DNA of 23,608 bases from positions 1 through 23,608 of the IMG/VR virus record IMGVR_UViG_3300048769_000023, one strand, 5' to 3'. Shown here piece after piece: positions 7,265 through 13,386 of this stretch (its first letter is position 1; each line of letters starts with the position of its first letter). The position numbers and the translations under genes were made by a program. The stretch comes from a virus. The notes beneath the pieces were generated by a model. That model did no database searches and had not been told where the DNA came from. It saw only the letters and a program-made list of their open reading frames with translations.

Positions 7265-7419
7265 TGGATTCCTATAAGTGGGTCAGTCGCAAGGACATGG
7301 AACGGAACGGTTTCGTCTTGGACGAAACTGAAGATGCGCTCTATCCAGGAGACACGAAGGAGCCGGCGACCGACTTGGTCAAGCCAGAGAATGGCGCGAT
7401 CACCGAAGAGGGAGAGTAG
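7264..7419 (+). CDS. small acidic protein paired with the portal C-terminal domain (51 aa)
   Basis: ATG 7264 overlaps the portal stop (TGATG), with GAGAGGAGC upstream as ribosome binding site. The product MDSYKWVSRKDMERNGFVLD continues into a strongly acidic, Pro-containing tail. There are no cysteines, membrane segment or known motif. It shares the lower GC content of the adjacent portal C-terminal domain, so the two were probably acquired together. By position it could be a partner or inhibitor of the HNHP domain; that is inference only. It ends 7 bases before the convergent minus-strand operon stops. Confidence 0.6.
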   Translation: MDSYKWVSRKDMERNGFVLDETEDALYPGDTKEPATDLVKPENGAITEEGE

Positions 7420-7426
7420 CCGCTTT

Positions 7427-7702
7427 CTATCCTAAAACCATTCTCGTCGGTATAGGCGGAAGCATCGGCGGCATCGGTTCAGGCTTGATCATGCACTTGC
7501 AGTGAACCTGGCCGTTGAACACGTGGCGATGGACGCGCAGCACGGATACGCTGCCATTGCACCCGCCCATCGCGTGCTCGACCTCTTCGAGTTCGACGTC
7601 CAATGGCTTACTGGCCCACTGGTCGGCGTTCCACGTTTGCCGGCACTTTGCGCACAGGAGCGTGACTATTTCGTGTGTGGTCTTCGTTGGGTCGAGCTTC
7701 AT
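7427..7702 (-). CDS. hypothetical Cys-containing protein, last gene of the inverted operon (91 aa)
   Basis: ATG at 7702 overlaps the stop of the upstream glycosyltransferase-like gene (ATGA). The protein begins MKLDPTKTTHEIVTLLCAKC. CAKC at residues 17-20 and a later CKC (about 69-71) could form a zinc-ribbon, and the C-terminus is Pro/Met-rich (PEPMPPMLPPIP). I recognise no family. It is the promoter-distal gene of the minus-strand operon, and only 7 bases separate its stop from the convergent plus-strand stop; I see no terminator hairpin there. Confidence 0.6.
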   Translation of the reverse strand: MKLDPTKTTHEIVTLLCAKCRQTWNADQWASKPLDVELEEVEHAMGGCNGSVSVLRVHRHVFNGQVHCKCMIKPEPMPPMLPPIPTRMVLG

Positions 7703-8697
7703 GTGATAGCCTCCAGCCATTCTTCGAGCGTCGCCGACTCGTCGCCAATCCCATGCACGCCGACGATAGCACGGTACGCCGCGCGAAGGTTGTCGACCAT
7801 GCTGGCTTCCGGCTTCACGACCGCGCACACCTTTTCGATCACGGCCTCGCCCATCCCGAGATAGAGCGGCAGCTCCTGCCTGAAGTCGTCCATCAGGTCG
7901 TGCGGGTTGCGCTGCTGTCGCACGATGGGGCCGCAGAACCCGAGTCGATAGCCCGCCGCCCACATCACGGGCTGGGCCACGTAGCCGCGCAGGATGTCGC
8001 ATACCCGCATCGAGACGGTGCATGGCAGGTAGAGCAGCGGGAAGCACTCGCGGCGAATGAGCGTGGCTTGTGAGTTGATGGGGGCGAGGGTGCCGGCACT
8101 GAGAGCTAGATTGAATTCCAAATCAAACTTTATCGGTTCTCCGCAAATCATTCTCCATATGGCATCGACGTCCGGGTCACCATCGGCAAGCCCCTGCCAG
8201 ATTCCTATGTCGCACGATCCCGAGTTCCCGGCGAAGTCCGGTGCGGTTGATGCGCTTGAGAGAGGAAGGCCGCGAGGCCAAGGATGGACAATGTCAGTGT
8301 CATCGGTCGACTCGTAGAGCGCATATGGATTGCACCATCCTGACCCGCGCGTAATGGCTCCATAGTGTTTGAACGATGGCACGTTGACGCCAAGAGGCTC
8401 GTTATCGTCGTCCGTGTCGATGATGACCTCGGCGCCCTGGCGTGCGGCTTCGACGTAGCCAAGCATTTTTCGTTGGTACTTGTTAGGGCCGATCAAGTCT
8501 TCGAGCGAACCGAAGTGGATCGGTGACAATGGCATTTGGTAGGGCATGACGTAGGACGCGCCAGCGCACTGCCAGATGAGCGGCGTTTTGGCATCCCCCA
8601 CGACGATCAGGTTAACGTCGCCAGGGTACAGCTTTGCCCACGCGCGCACGGAGTCGGTTGGGGCGTTTATCGTCGTGATGCAGACGCAGGTTTTCAT
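7699..8697 (-). CDS. STELLO/DUF288-like putative glycosyltransferase (332 aa)
   Basis: I chose ATG 8697, preceded by GAGAGGA, over an in-frame ATG 14 codons upstream that lies inside the previous small gene. The start MKTCVCITTINAPTDSVRAW followed by IVVGDAKTP (about 31-39) matches the opening of DUF288/STELLO-type proteins (TTIN-PT ... VVGD-KTP). VIIDTDDDNEPL (residues 91-102) supplies a DxD-like nucleotide-sugar/metal motif. Later parts contain FNLALSAGTLAPINSQATLI and RRECFPLLYLP, which fit a GT-A-like fold. The predicted role is sugar transfer in the host cytoplasm, perhaps on surface glycans, DNA or virion proteins; donor and acceptor are unknown. It lies two genes downstream of a second, unrelated glycosyltransferase-like gene in the same operon. 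Confidence 0.7.
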   Translation of the reverse strand: MKTCVCITTINAPTDSVRAWAKLYPGDVNLIVVGDAKTPLIWQCAGASYVMPYQMPLSPIHFGSLEDLIGPNKYQRKMLGYVEAARQGAEVIIDTDDDNEPLGVNVPSFKHYGAITRGSGWCNPYALYESTDDTDIVHPWPRGLPLSSASTAPDFAGNSGSCDIGIWQGLADGDPDVDAIWRMICGEPIKFDLEFNLALSAGTLAPINSQATLIRRECFPLLYLPCTVSMRVCDILRGYVAQPVMWAAGYRLGFCGPIVRQQRNPHDLMDDFRQELPLYLGMGEAVIEKVCAVVKPEASMVDNLRAAYRAIVGVHGIGDESATLEEWLEAIT

Positions 8698-8873
8698 GGC
8701 TCGATTCCTCTCGCTAGCATGTTTGCGCGCCGTGCGCATCCGCGTCCCATGTGCGTGAATCCAGCCTCATGAGCTCGTTCCGAGAACCACATCCACAAAG
8801 CAACTGTTTGGATCGTCGGAACGTCGAACTCGCAACCGTCGAAGTTGCGAATGAACCCAAGAAGCTGGTTCAC
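8694..8873 (-). CDS. small hypothetical protein (59 aa), easily missed gene
   Basis: Reading the minus strand between the 55-aa gene and the glycosyltransferase gives a GTG start (8873-8871) overlapping the upstream stop (GTGA). The frame then runs open for 59 codons to a TGA that overlaps the next ATG (ATGA). The product starts VNQLLGFIRNFDGCEFDVPT and includes IQTVALWMWFSERAHEAGFT. The aromatic helix and charged tail look like a real peptide, and the overlaps at both ends continue the pattern of the whole operon. No family is recognised. Confidence 0.6.
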   Translation of the reverse strand: MNQLLGFIRNFDGCEFDVPTIQTVALWMWFSERAHEAGFTHMGRGCARRANMLARGIEP

Positions 8874-9037
8874 AGCAACCCTATTTCGTCCAGCGCCGAT
8901 TGCACCGCGACCTCAAGCCTTGCAATGTGGTCCAAAAGCACATCGAGCGCGCCCGTATGTCCCGAACGGTTGCGCGCTTCCTCTCGCATGATTTCCTTAC
9001 GTTGATCAACCATAGCTTCGAGATCTTCAGTGGTCAT
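8870..9037 (-). CDS. small helical protein (55 aa)
   Basis: ATG 9037 overlaps the stop of the 483-aa gene (ATGA). The protein MTTEDLEAMVDQRKEIMREE continues through RSGHTGALDVLLDHIARLEV to the end. It is almost entirely charged amphipathic helix with heptad spacing, so it probably forms a coiled coil or helical hairpin. Function is unknown. It sits in the translationally coupled chain between the two glycosyltransferase-like genes. Confidence 0.6.
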   Translation of the reverse strand: MTTEDLEAMVDQRKEIMREEARNRSGHTGALDVLLDHIARLEVAVQSALDEIGLL

Positions 9038-10485
9038 GCCAACCCCATTTCTTTCAGCGCCGCTTGCACGTCCGGATGCTCCGGTGTGTGATGTGACCAC
9101 CACTGTTTGATACACGGCGGGGGTAAGTCGTCCGAGTCTTGTGAAGCATTCACGTCGTCAGGTAATGGGACTGTACCAAGAGATGTCTCGACTGGGGTGA
9201 ATTGTTCAGGTCGTTTAATCAAGGCGAAGTTACCCAGGACGTTGAATTGAGAGAATTTCGGAAACGTGAGCAGCCTAGCCTCGCACCCGACGAAGCTCCA
9301 CACCTCGCGGATGAGGCGTCGCGGGTACACGAAGGGGTGCCTTCGCATCGTCTCGGCCGGCGGCTCGCACCGTAGTATCTCGTGCGCGGGTTCCTTCCAG
9401 CACTGCGCATCCCCTACCAAGTCCCAATCCGTGTACGGGAGCAGCGGCTTTCGGATGGGGTAGTCCTTGTCGGTGAGCAGGTCGATGTCGCGGGTGAACA
9501 CGCAGTCGCTTTCGAGGAACCAGATGCGGCTGGCGTCGCTGTACTGCCACGCCCGTAGCCCTTCGATGCACTGGCCGAAGTATCCAGGGTAAGACGTGCC
9601 GCGGTAGTTGCGGCAGCGCTTCACCTCGACGTATGGGGGCAGGTCAGCCGGCGGCTGGTCTTGCTCCTCGATGACCAGCACCAACTTGCGGAACCCGGTC
9701 ACGTGCTTGTCGATGGACCTAAACAGGTACGGCAGCCACGGGTAGTCTTTGGGGTACGTGACCAAGAAGAAGTCGACGGTCAACTCCTTCGGGTCCGCCA
9801 GCATCGCGCTCGCCACGTTGAACGCGCTGTCATCCTTGCACCCGTGTAGAATCGCGGCCTCGCGCGCGAGCGCAATCATCGGGCCTTCGGTCCACCCGTC
9901 ACTATGGGCGGCGTTCAGAATGATGCCGCTGTGCCGAGTCTCGCGAAGCAGCGCCGCCGAGTGCCAGCAGTCCCAGGCCCAGTTTGCCGGCGCCGCGTGG
10001 AGGCTCGGGTAGTCCTGCCAGACTGACGACTCGATCACCATGTTGCCGTTGACGTGCGGGCACGGCTGTGCCTGGACTGCGCCAGTGATGCGCTTGCCCT
10101 GGCTTACCGTGATGGCGTGCTCTGCCTTCAGGCGGTCGATCCAATCGGTCGACAGGGGCACGCAGTCAGCCTCAAAGGTGAAGATGGCCGAGCCGGTGGC
10201 GCCGAACTGCGGGATAGAGCACTTCGCCATGGTGCCGCGCCAAAGCGCATTCGAGCCGCCGGGCCAGCCTTCGCCCGGTTCGTCCGAGCGAATGAGCGCC
10301 GTCGGGAACTTGCGGCCGCAATAGAGCTGCGTGTCTTCGGCTTCGTCGGATAGCTCGCAATCGTGCCGGCGAACCAGGGCGAGGGTGACGTCGGTGCGCT
10401 TCTTCGGCTCGATGTCGGCGAGCAGGCGGGCGAGGCGCAGGGCTGCGGACTCATCTCCCGCGTGGTACTGGAGTGCTAACTGCAT
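9034..10485 (-). CDS. two-domain glycosyltransferase-like protein (483 aa)
   Basis: ATG 10485 has AAGGGGAAGCC upstream. The protein seems to hold two related GT-A-like halves. The first has SAIFTFEADCVPLSTDWIDR (residues 99-118) and then PHVNGNMVIESSVWQDYPSL, with a GCKDDS motif near 215-220. The second starts VDFFLVTYPKDYPWLPYLFR (237-256), continues with KLVLVIEEQD, and has RIWFLESDCVFTRDID (320-335). E-x-D in both halves (EADC, ESDC) is the expected nucleotide-sugar/metal site. The second half resembles DUF6492-type proteins. Phage glycosyltransferases modify surface antigen, DNA or virion proteins; the target here is unknown. The duplication could reflect two activities or one inactive half. 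Confidence 0.7.
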   Translation of the reverse strand: MQLALQYHAGDESAALRLARLLADIEPKKRTDVTLALVRRHDCELSDEAEDTQLYCGRKFPTALIRSDEPGEGWPGGSNALWRGTMAKCSIPQFGATGSAIFTFEADCVPLSTDWIDRLKAEHAITVSQGKRITGAVQAQPCPHVNGNMVIESSVWQDYPSLHAAPANWAWDCWHSAALLRETRHSGIILNAAHSDGWTEGPMIALAREAAILHGCKDDSAFNVASAMLADPKELTVDFFLVTYPKDYPWLPYLFRSIDKHVTGFRKLVLVIEEQDQPPADLPPYVEVKRCRNYRGTSYPGYFGQCIEGLRAWQYSDASRIWFLESDCVFTRDIDLLTDKDYPIRKPLLPYTDWDLVGDAQCWKEPAHEILRCEPPAETMRRHPFVYPRRLIREVWSFVGCEARLLTFPKFSQFNVLGNFALIKRPEQFTPVETSLGTVPLPDDVNASQDSDDLPPPCIKQWWSHHTPEHPDVQAALKEMGLA

Positions 10486-10784
10486 GGCTTCCCCTTGTCG
10501 TTGACGTGCTTGCGTGCAACTGGAATGCCAGGATAGTCACGCATCATGCGGGCGTTCATTTCCATCGCCTCAGTCGCCTGAGCCGTCGGCTCGCGATACT
10601 CCTCGTCTCGATAGTGATAGACAGTCTCGCGTTCGTTCATCGTGATAGATGCGCCGAGGTCGCCAATGGCATCCTCACGGGGGCGAACGAATTCTCCAGA
10701 CAGCGCGCGGATGACCTTCGTCTTTACCTCAGGGTTGTTCGTCGGCGACTCGTTCACGAATATGTGCTTGCGCTTCTTGGTCAT
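10476..10784 (-). CDS. hypothetical protein (102 aa)
   Basis: ATG 10784 overlaps the preceding stop (ATGA) and has AACAAGGAAGCC as ribosome binding site. The 3' end overlaps the 483-aa gene by 10 bases. The sequence MTKKRKHIFVNESPTNNPEV, then EFVRPREDAIGDLGASITMN and YHYRDEEYREPTAQATEAME, is highly charged and soluble. No motif identifies a function. Confidence 0.6.
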   Translation of the reverse strand: MTKKRKHIFVNESPTNNPEVKTKVIRALSGEFVRPREDAIGDLGASITMNERETVYHYRDEEYREPTAQATEAMEMNARMMRDYPGIPVARKHVNDKGKPCS

Positions 10785-10981
10785 GGCTTCCTTGTTGCAA
10801 GTCTAAGCGGGAGGATGGCTTCAACGTAGCACTCGCACCCAGCGTGGAACTCTTTGGTGAAGCGCTCTGCGCTTGCCCTGCGCTTGCCATCGAGGTTGGC
10901 ATGATTGCACCGCTTGCCTTTTGAGCAGTGTCCTTCCTGGCACCAAATAGAACAGGAGAACTCGAATCGCTTTCGGATCAT
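10781..10981 (-). CDS. small Cys-rich, possibly zinc-binding protein (66 aa)
   Basis: ATG 10981 overlaps the upstream stop (ATGA), and its own stop overlaps the next ATG. The sequence CSIWCQEGHCSKGKRCNH (Cys10, Cys14, Cys19, Cys25 and nearby His) is a compact metal-binding candidate of CCCC/CCCH type. A second CEC follows near residues 49-51. The remainder is basic. It may bind nucleic acid or another protein; the family is not recognised. Confidence 0.6.
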   Translation of the reverse strand: MIRKRFEFSCSIWCQEGHCSKGKRCNHANLDGKRRASAERFTKEFHAGCECYVEAILPLRLATRKP

Positions 10982-11196
10982 GGCTTCTCGATTCTCGCGA
11001 TGAGGGCTTCCGCGTTTGACAAGTCCTTGGGATACTCAATGCCAGTCCCGTCGTATTCGTCGTGCCAGGCGCTTGCGCGTCCCTTGGCGAGCGCCTTCAG
11101 CGCCGCCAGCAGTTCGTCGCGCTCGCGTAGCAGCTTCACAACGTCGGGCTGCATTCGCAGGTCAACCGTGACGGTTTCGCTGGCCGAAGGGCTCAC
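10978..11196 (-). CDS. small coiled-coil protein (72 aa)
   Basis: ATG 11196 and the stop both lie in ATGA overlaps with neighbours. Residues about 15-38 (MQPDVVKLLRERDELLAALK) form a leucine-rich heptad helix. After a linker a second helix ends NAEALIARIEKP. Small phage proteins with a DELLAAL coiled coil are common and usually unassigned. I see no catalytic motif. Confidence 0.6.
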   Translation of the reverse strand: MSPSASETVTVDLRMQPDVVKLLRERDELLAALKALAKGRASAWHDEYDGTGIEYPKDLSNAEALIARIEKP

Positions 11197-11552
11197 GGCG
11201 TCTTCCCCTCCGCGTCTCGCGCAGCTTCTAGCTCCGCAACACGTTTCTTCAGCGCGTTAACGTACCTATACAGGATACTCATGCATGATGAAACCCCTCC
11301 CCATATTAGGGATCCATCGTCTCTCGAGAATCTGCTCATTATCAATGTCCACGCCACCAGGCATAGACTGTCGTATTTCTCGAAGTTGCCAGCGGTGATT
11401 CTTTCGTTGACCTCTCTCATATATGAGCTTTCTTCGTATAATTTGCCCCACTTCTCACCTTCCGACATCGCGTTCCACGCGTCCTTTGCGGCGGCTCTCG
11501 CCCGCTCGACTTCCAGGACGTACTCATCTGGGGGCAACAGTACGTCACTCAT
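11193..11552 (-). CDS. hypothetical helical protein (119 aa)
   Basis: ATG 11552 overlaps the upstream stop (ATGA), and its own stop overlaps the next start. The ends are charged helices (YVLEVERARAAAKDAWNAMS and ALKKRVAELEAARDAEGKTP). The middle, roughly residues 55-95, is hydrophobic (YDSLCLVAWTLIMSRFS). The DNA for that middle part is richer in A/T and uses rarer codons (ATA, TTA) than its neighbours, which may mark recent acquisition. Function unknown. Confidence 0.6.
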   Translation of the reverse strand: MSDVLLPPDEYVLEVERARAAAKDAWNAMSEGEKWGKLYEESSYMREVNERITAGNFEKYDSLCLVAWTLIMSRFSRDDGSLIWGGVSSCMSILYRYVNALKKRVAELEAARDAEGKTP

Positions 11553-11767
11553 AGCGTCCCCCCTTCCTTCGCCCGCGCCTCAATCTGCTGTGTGAGCAGC
11601 GCCGCCGTCCCCCGGTGAATCGGCAACGCCGCCACCGCCCTTGTGAGGGCGTTTCGGCTGAGCCCTAGGAAGTTGGCAGCCTGGCTGATTCCGCCCTTAC
11701 TGTCGGCGAACGTGCGCAGCCAGGTCACCTGATTGGGTTCGAGGGTCGTGTTGTTGCGCTGTTTCAC
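11549..11767 (-). CDS. helix-turn-helix DNA-binding protein (72 aa)
   Basis: ATG 11767 is preceded by GCAAGGAGAATCC, a strong ribosome binding site at the end of a pentanucleotide repeat array. Residues about 25-46 (GGISQAANFLGLSRNALTRA) have the S-QAA-LG-S--ALTRA pattern of a helix-turn-helix, with the second helix as recognition helix. It is the only evident DNA-binding regulator in the minus-strand operon. It could act on the direct-repeat promoter at 13321-13373; that link is inferred. The rest is a short helical tail ending ARAKEGGTL. Confidence 0.7.
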   Translation of the reverse strand: MKQRNNTTLEPNQVTWLRTFADSKGGISQAANFLGLSRNALTRAVAALPIHRGTAALLTQQIEARAKEGGTL

Positions 11768-11777
11768 TTTTGGATTC

Positions 11778-11914
11778 TCCTTGCTTGCCTTGCTTTTCTA
11801 AACCATGCCTTGCCCGACCTATCCGCGCCATGCCCAGCCACGCCTGCCTTGCTCTGCCAGACTAGGCCCGGCCATGCCCATCCTGGCCCCGCCGCGCTGT
11901 GCCTGCCTTGTCTT
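11778..11914. repeat. degenerate 5-bp-period array 1 (CCNNG on plus, CNNGG on minus)
   Basis: Split from 11778 in fives, the plus strand reads CCTTG, CCATG, CCTTG, CCCGA, CCTAT, CCGCG, CCATG, CCCAG, CCACG and so on, for more than 20 units with a one-base phase slip in the middle. It fills the whole gap between two minus-strand genes and ends at the ribosome binding site of the HTH gene. Its first 19 bases are identical to the start of array 2. The 5-base period cannot encode a regular protein repeat, so it acts, if at all, as DNA or mRNA. Confidence 0.75.
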
Positions 11915-12418
11915 CTATCCGGTCTTTCGCAGAGTCTTGTCAATGACCGCTATCACCTGTGCCAGCTCGCTCAGGTTCATATACTTGCGCTTGAACGCCG
12001 CCAGTTCGCGGAGGGCGTTTTGCAGAACTTTCGGCCGCAGATCCTCGTCGCTCATGGCGTAGTCGATTGCGGTATAGTCTCGCTTGCGCCCATTGTCTCC
12101 GGGCTTGGCAATCGTGCAGAAGTACGACGTCGTAAGGTTGCCGTTTTTGGGAGTTTCAAATGTGACCTGAACGGCGTTCATCAGATTGCGGGCTTGCATG
12201 AGCCTGTGCTCATTTGCCGCAGTGGAATCATCCCACTCGAATTCGGGATGAAGAGGATTTACCGGAGACGTTGCGGCGGACACCACATCGGAGGCGTCTA
12301 GCCGTTGGCCGTGTTCCTCAACCAGCCTTGATATTTCTGTTGCCGCCACTTCCGGCTCGATCTTGTGCTGTGATCCGGGTCGCCATGAGTAGCCCTTTAC
12401 CTTCAATTCTTTTGCCAT
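11915..12418 (-). CDS. conserved-type phage protein of unknown function (167 aa)
   Basis: ATG 12418 follows AGAAAGGACAATTTAGA on the minus strand, a reasonable ribosome binding site. The protein has an N-terminal KIEPEVAATEISRLVEEHGQ helix, followed by DVVSAATSPVNPLHPEFEWD (about residues 44-63) and HRLMQARNLMNAVQV. The block ending in PLHPEFEWDD...R..QAR matches a phage protein type I recall as widespread but unassigned. The C-terminus is helical (LRELAAFKRKYMNLSELAQV). It follows the RAMP-like gene and is flanked on both sides by pentanucleotide arrays. No enzymatic motif is visible. Confidence 0.7.
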   Translation of the reverse strand: MAKELKVKGYSWRPGSQHKIEPEVAATEISRLVEEHGQRLDASDVVSAATSPVNPLHPEFEWDDSTAANEHRLMQARNLMNAVQVTFETPKNGNLTTSYFCTIAKPGDNGRKRDYTAIDYAMSDEDLRPKVLQNALRELAAFKRKYMNLSELAQVIAVIDKTLRKTG

Positions 12419-12439
12419 TCTAAATTGTCCTTTCTTGGT

Positions 12440-12598
12440 TCCTTGCTTGCCTTGCTTTGCCGAGCCATGCTCGGCCCCTCCTGGCCACGCCTGGCCCGAC
12501 CGAACCTCTCATGCCTTGCTTCGCCCGTCCGCGCCGCGCCACTCCTCGCTACGCTTCGCCTCGCCTAGCTTCGCCTGCCTTGCCCCGCGCTTCCCGAC
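12440..12598. repeat. degenerate 5-bp-period array 2
   Basis: On plus, blocks of five read CCTTG, CTTTG, CCGAG, CCATG, CTCGG, later CTTGC, TTCGC, CGCGC, CTCGC, TACGC, TTCGC, CTCGC, CTAGC, TTCGC. It begins with the same 19 bases as array 1 (positions 12440-12458 equal 11778-11796). It fills the gap between the RAMP-like gene and the 167-aa gene and abuts the ribosome binding site of the latter. Confidence 0.75.
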
Positions 12599-13273
12599 CT
12601 AGCTGGAAGCCGATGCGTCTTTCTTGTCAGGGTTCTTCAAACTGAAGGTGCCCCAGCCACAGCCGGCGCTGTTGGATGAGAACGGGCGACCAGCTCCAAC
12701 GCCGACACTCATGCCGGCGCGCTGGATCAAGTTGCCAACTGTGGACGCTGAGAATTGATCGGCATCGAAAGAGATCCGCAATGTTGCCTCCCATCCTGTG
12801 TTGAACCGAGCGCGCGCGCGGATGTCGGTTGAGCCATTCGAGTTCTTGACCGTGCACTCGAACTTCTCGGGCTTTCCCTTTGTGATCTTGACCAGCGGAC
12901 GCCCCTTCTCGTCCATGCCGTCGGCTTGTACGAAAAAACACTGCTTGGCTTTCGTCATCTCGACTCCGCAGGTTGAGCATGCGCGAATCATCGCCGCGCG
13001 AATGGCAGCGGCGGGAATGCCGACCCACCCGTCCTTCACATCGACATGCTGCGAGCCCTTGAAGTCGCCATCGAAATCCTTGGGTGGGCGCTTCTTCTTG
13101 GCCGCCTTGTCGACGCCGCCCCCCATGCCTTCGCGCATGGAATTCTCAGACGTGGGGGTCATGTTGTTGCAGACGTAGGGGGATGTCCCCACTACGAGCA
13201 ACCTCACGTCCTGGAAGTTTGGGGCCTTGATGATGATTTGCTGAAGTCCTTCGTTCTTTTTTCCAAATGCCAT
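12599..13273 (-). CDS. RAMP-like phage protein of unknown function (224 aa), first gene of the inverted operon
   Basis: ATG 13273 has AAAAGGAG six bases upstream. It starts MAFGKKNEGLQQIIIKAPNF. GWVGIPAAAIRAAMIRACST (about residues 82-101) and the C-terminal RAGMSVGVGAGRPFSSNSAG followed by CGWGTF (about 186-211) are the recognisable parts. The glycine-rich end recalls the G-rich loop of RAMP/Cas7-type ferredoxin-like proteins, and IPAAAIRAA resembles the conserved helix before it. I recall phage proteins with this layout, but no proven function. There are no cas neighbours or CRISPR array. Nucleic-acid binding is the most economical guess; it is inference. Confidence 0.65.
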   Translation of the reverse strand: MAFGKKNEGLQQIIIKAPNFQDVRLLVVGTSPYVCNNMTPTSENSMREGMGGGVDKAAKKKRPPKDFDGDFKGSQHVDVKDGWVGIPAAAIRAAMIRACSTCGVEMTKAKQCFFVQADGMDEKGRPLVKITKGKPEKFECTVKNSNGSTDIRARARFNTGWEATLRISFDADQFSASTVGNLIQRAGMSVGVGAGRPFSSNSAGCGWGTFSLKNPDKKDASASS

Positions 13274-13320
13274 CGGAGTCTCCTTTTATCGAGGCCCTCG
13301 GGAATGAGGAGCCTGTGGCC

Positions 13321-13350
13321 ATAGTGAAGGCAGACCATGAGAATTGTCAA
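13321..13350 (-). promoter_or_regulatory. sigma70-like promoter of the minus-strand operon
   Basis: On the minus strand TTGACA (13350-13345) is followed after 18 bases by CACTAT (13326-13321). The start would fall near 13314, giving a leader of about 40 bases to the ATG at 13273, which has an AAAAGGAG site. The -35 box touches the first of two direct repeats. Confidence 0.6.
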
Positions 13351-13373
13351 TAAACTTTATCGCATAAACTTTA
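13350..13373. promoter_or_regulatory. paired direct repeat ATAAACTTTA, candidate operator
   Basis: ATAAACTTTA occurs exactly at 13350-13359 and 13364-13373, 14 bases apart, in an A/T-rich island just upstream of and overlapping the -35 box. A tandem site in this position fits a repressor or activator of the inverted operon, and possibly of the divergent head genes. Confidence 0.5.
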
Positions 13374-13386
13374 CTTAGCAACAATT

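Noticed and set aside
7417-7440. Transcription terminator between the convergent operons
   Set aside because: No stem-loop with a T-run is visible in the 7-base gap or its flanks.
7675-8073. Plus-strand frame opposite the glycosyltransferase-like gene
   Set aside because: It lies antisense to a gene with clear motifs and coupled neighbours; a shadow frame.
11810-12301. Plus-strand frame running through pentanucleotide array 1 into the 167-aa gene
   Set aside because: It arises from the repeat and from the antisense of a better supported gene; there is no ribosome binding site.
11778-12598. CRISPR array
   Set aside because: The units are 5 bp and degenerate, with no constant 25-40 bp repeat and no spacers; the RAMP-like neighbour alone is not enough.
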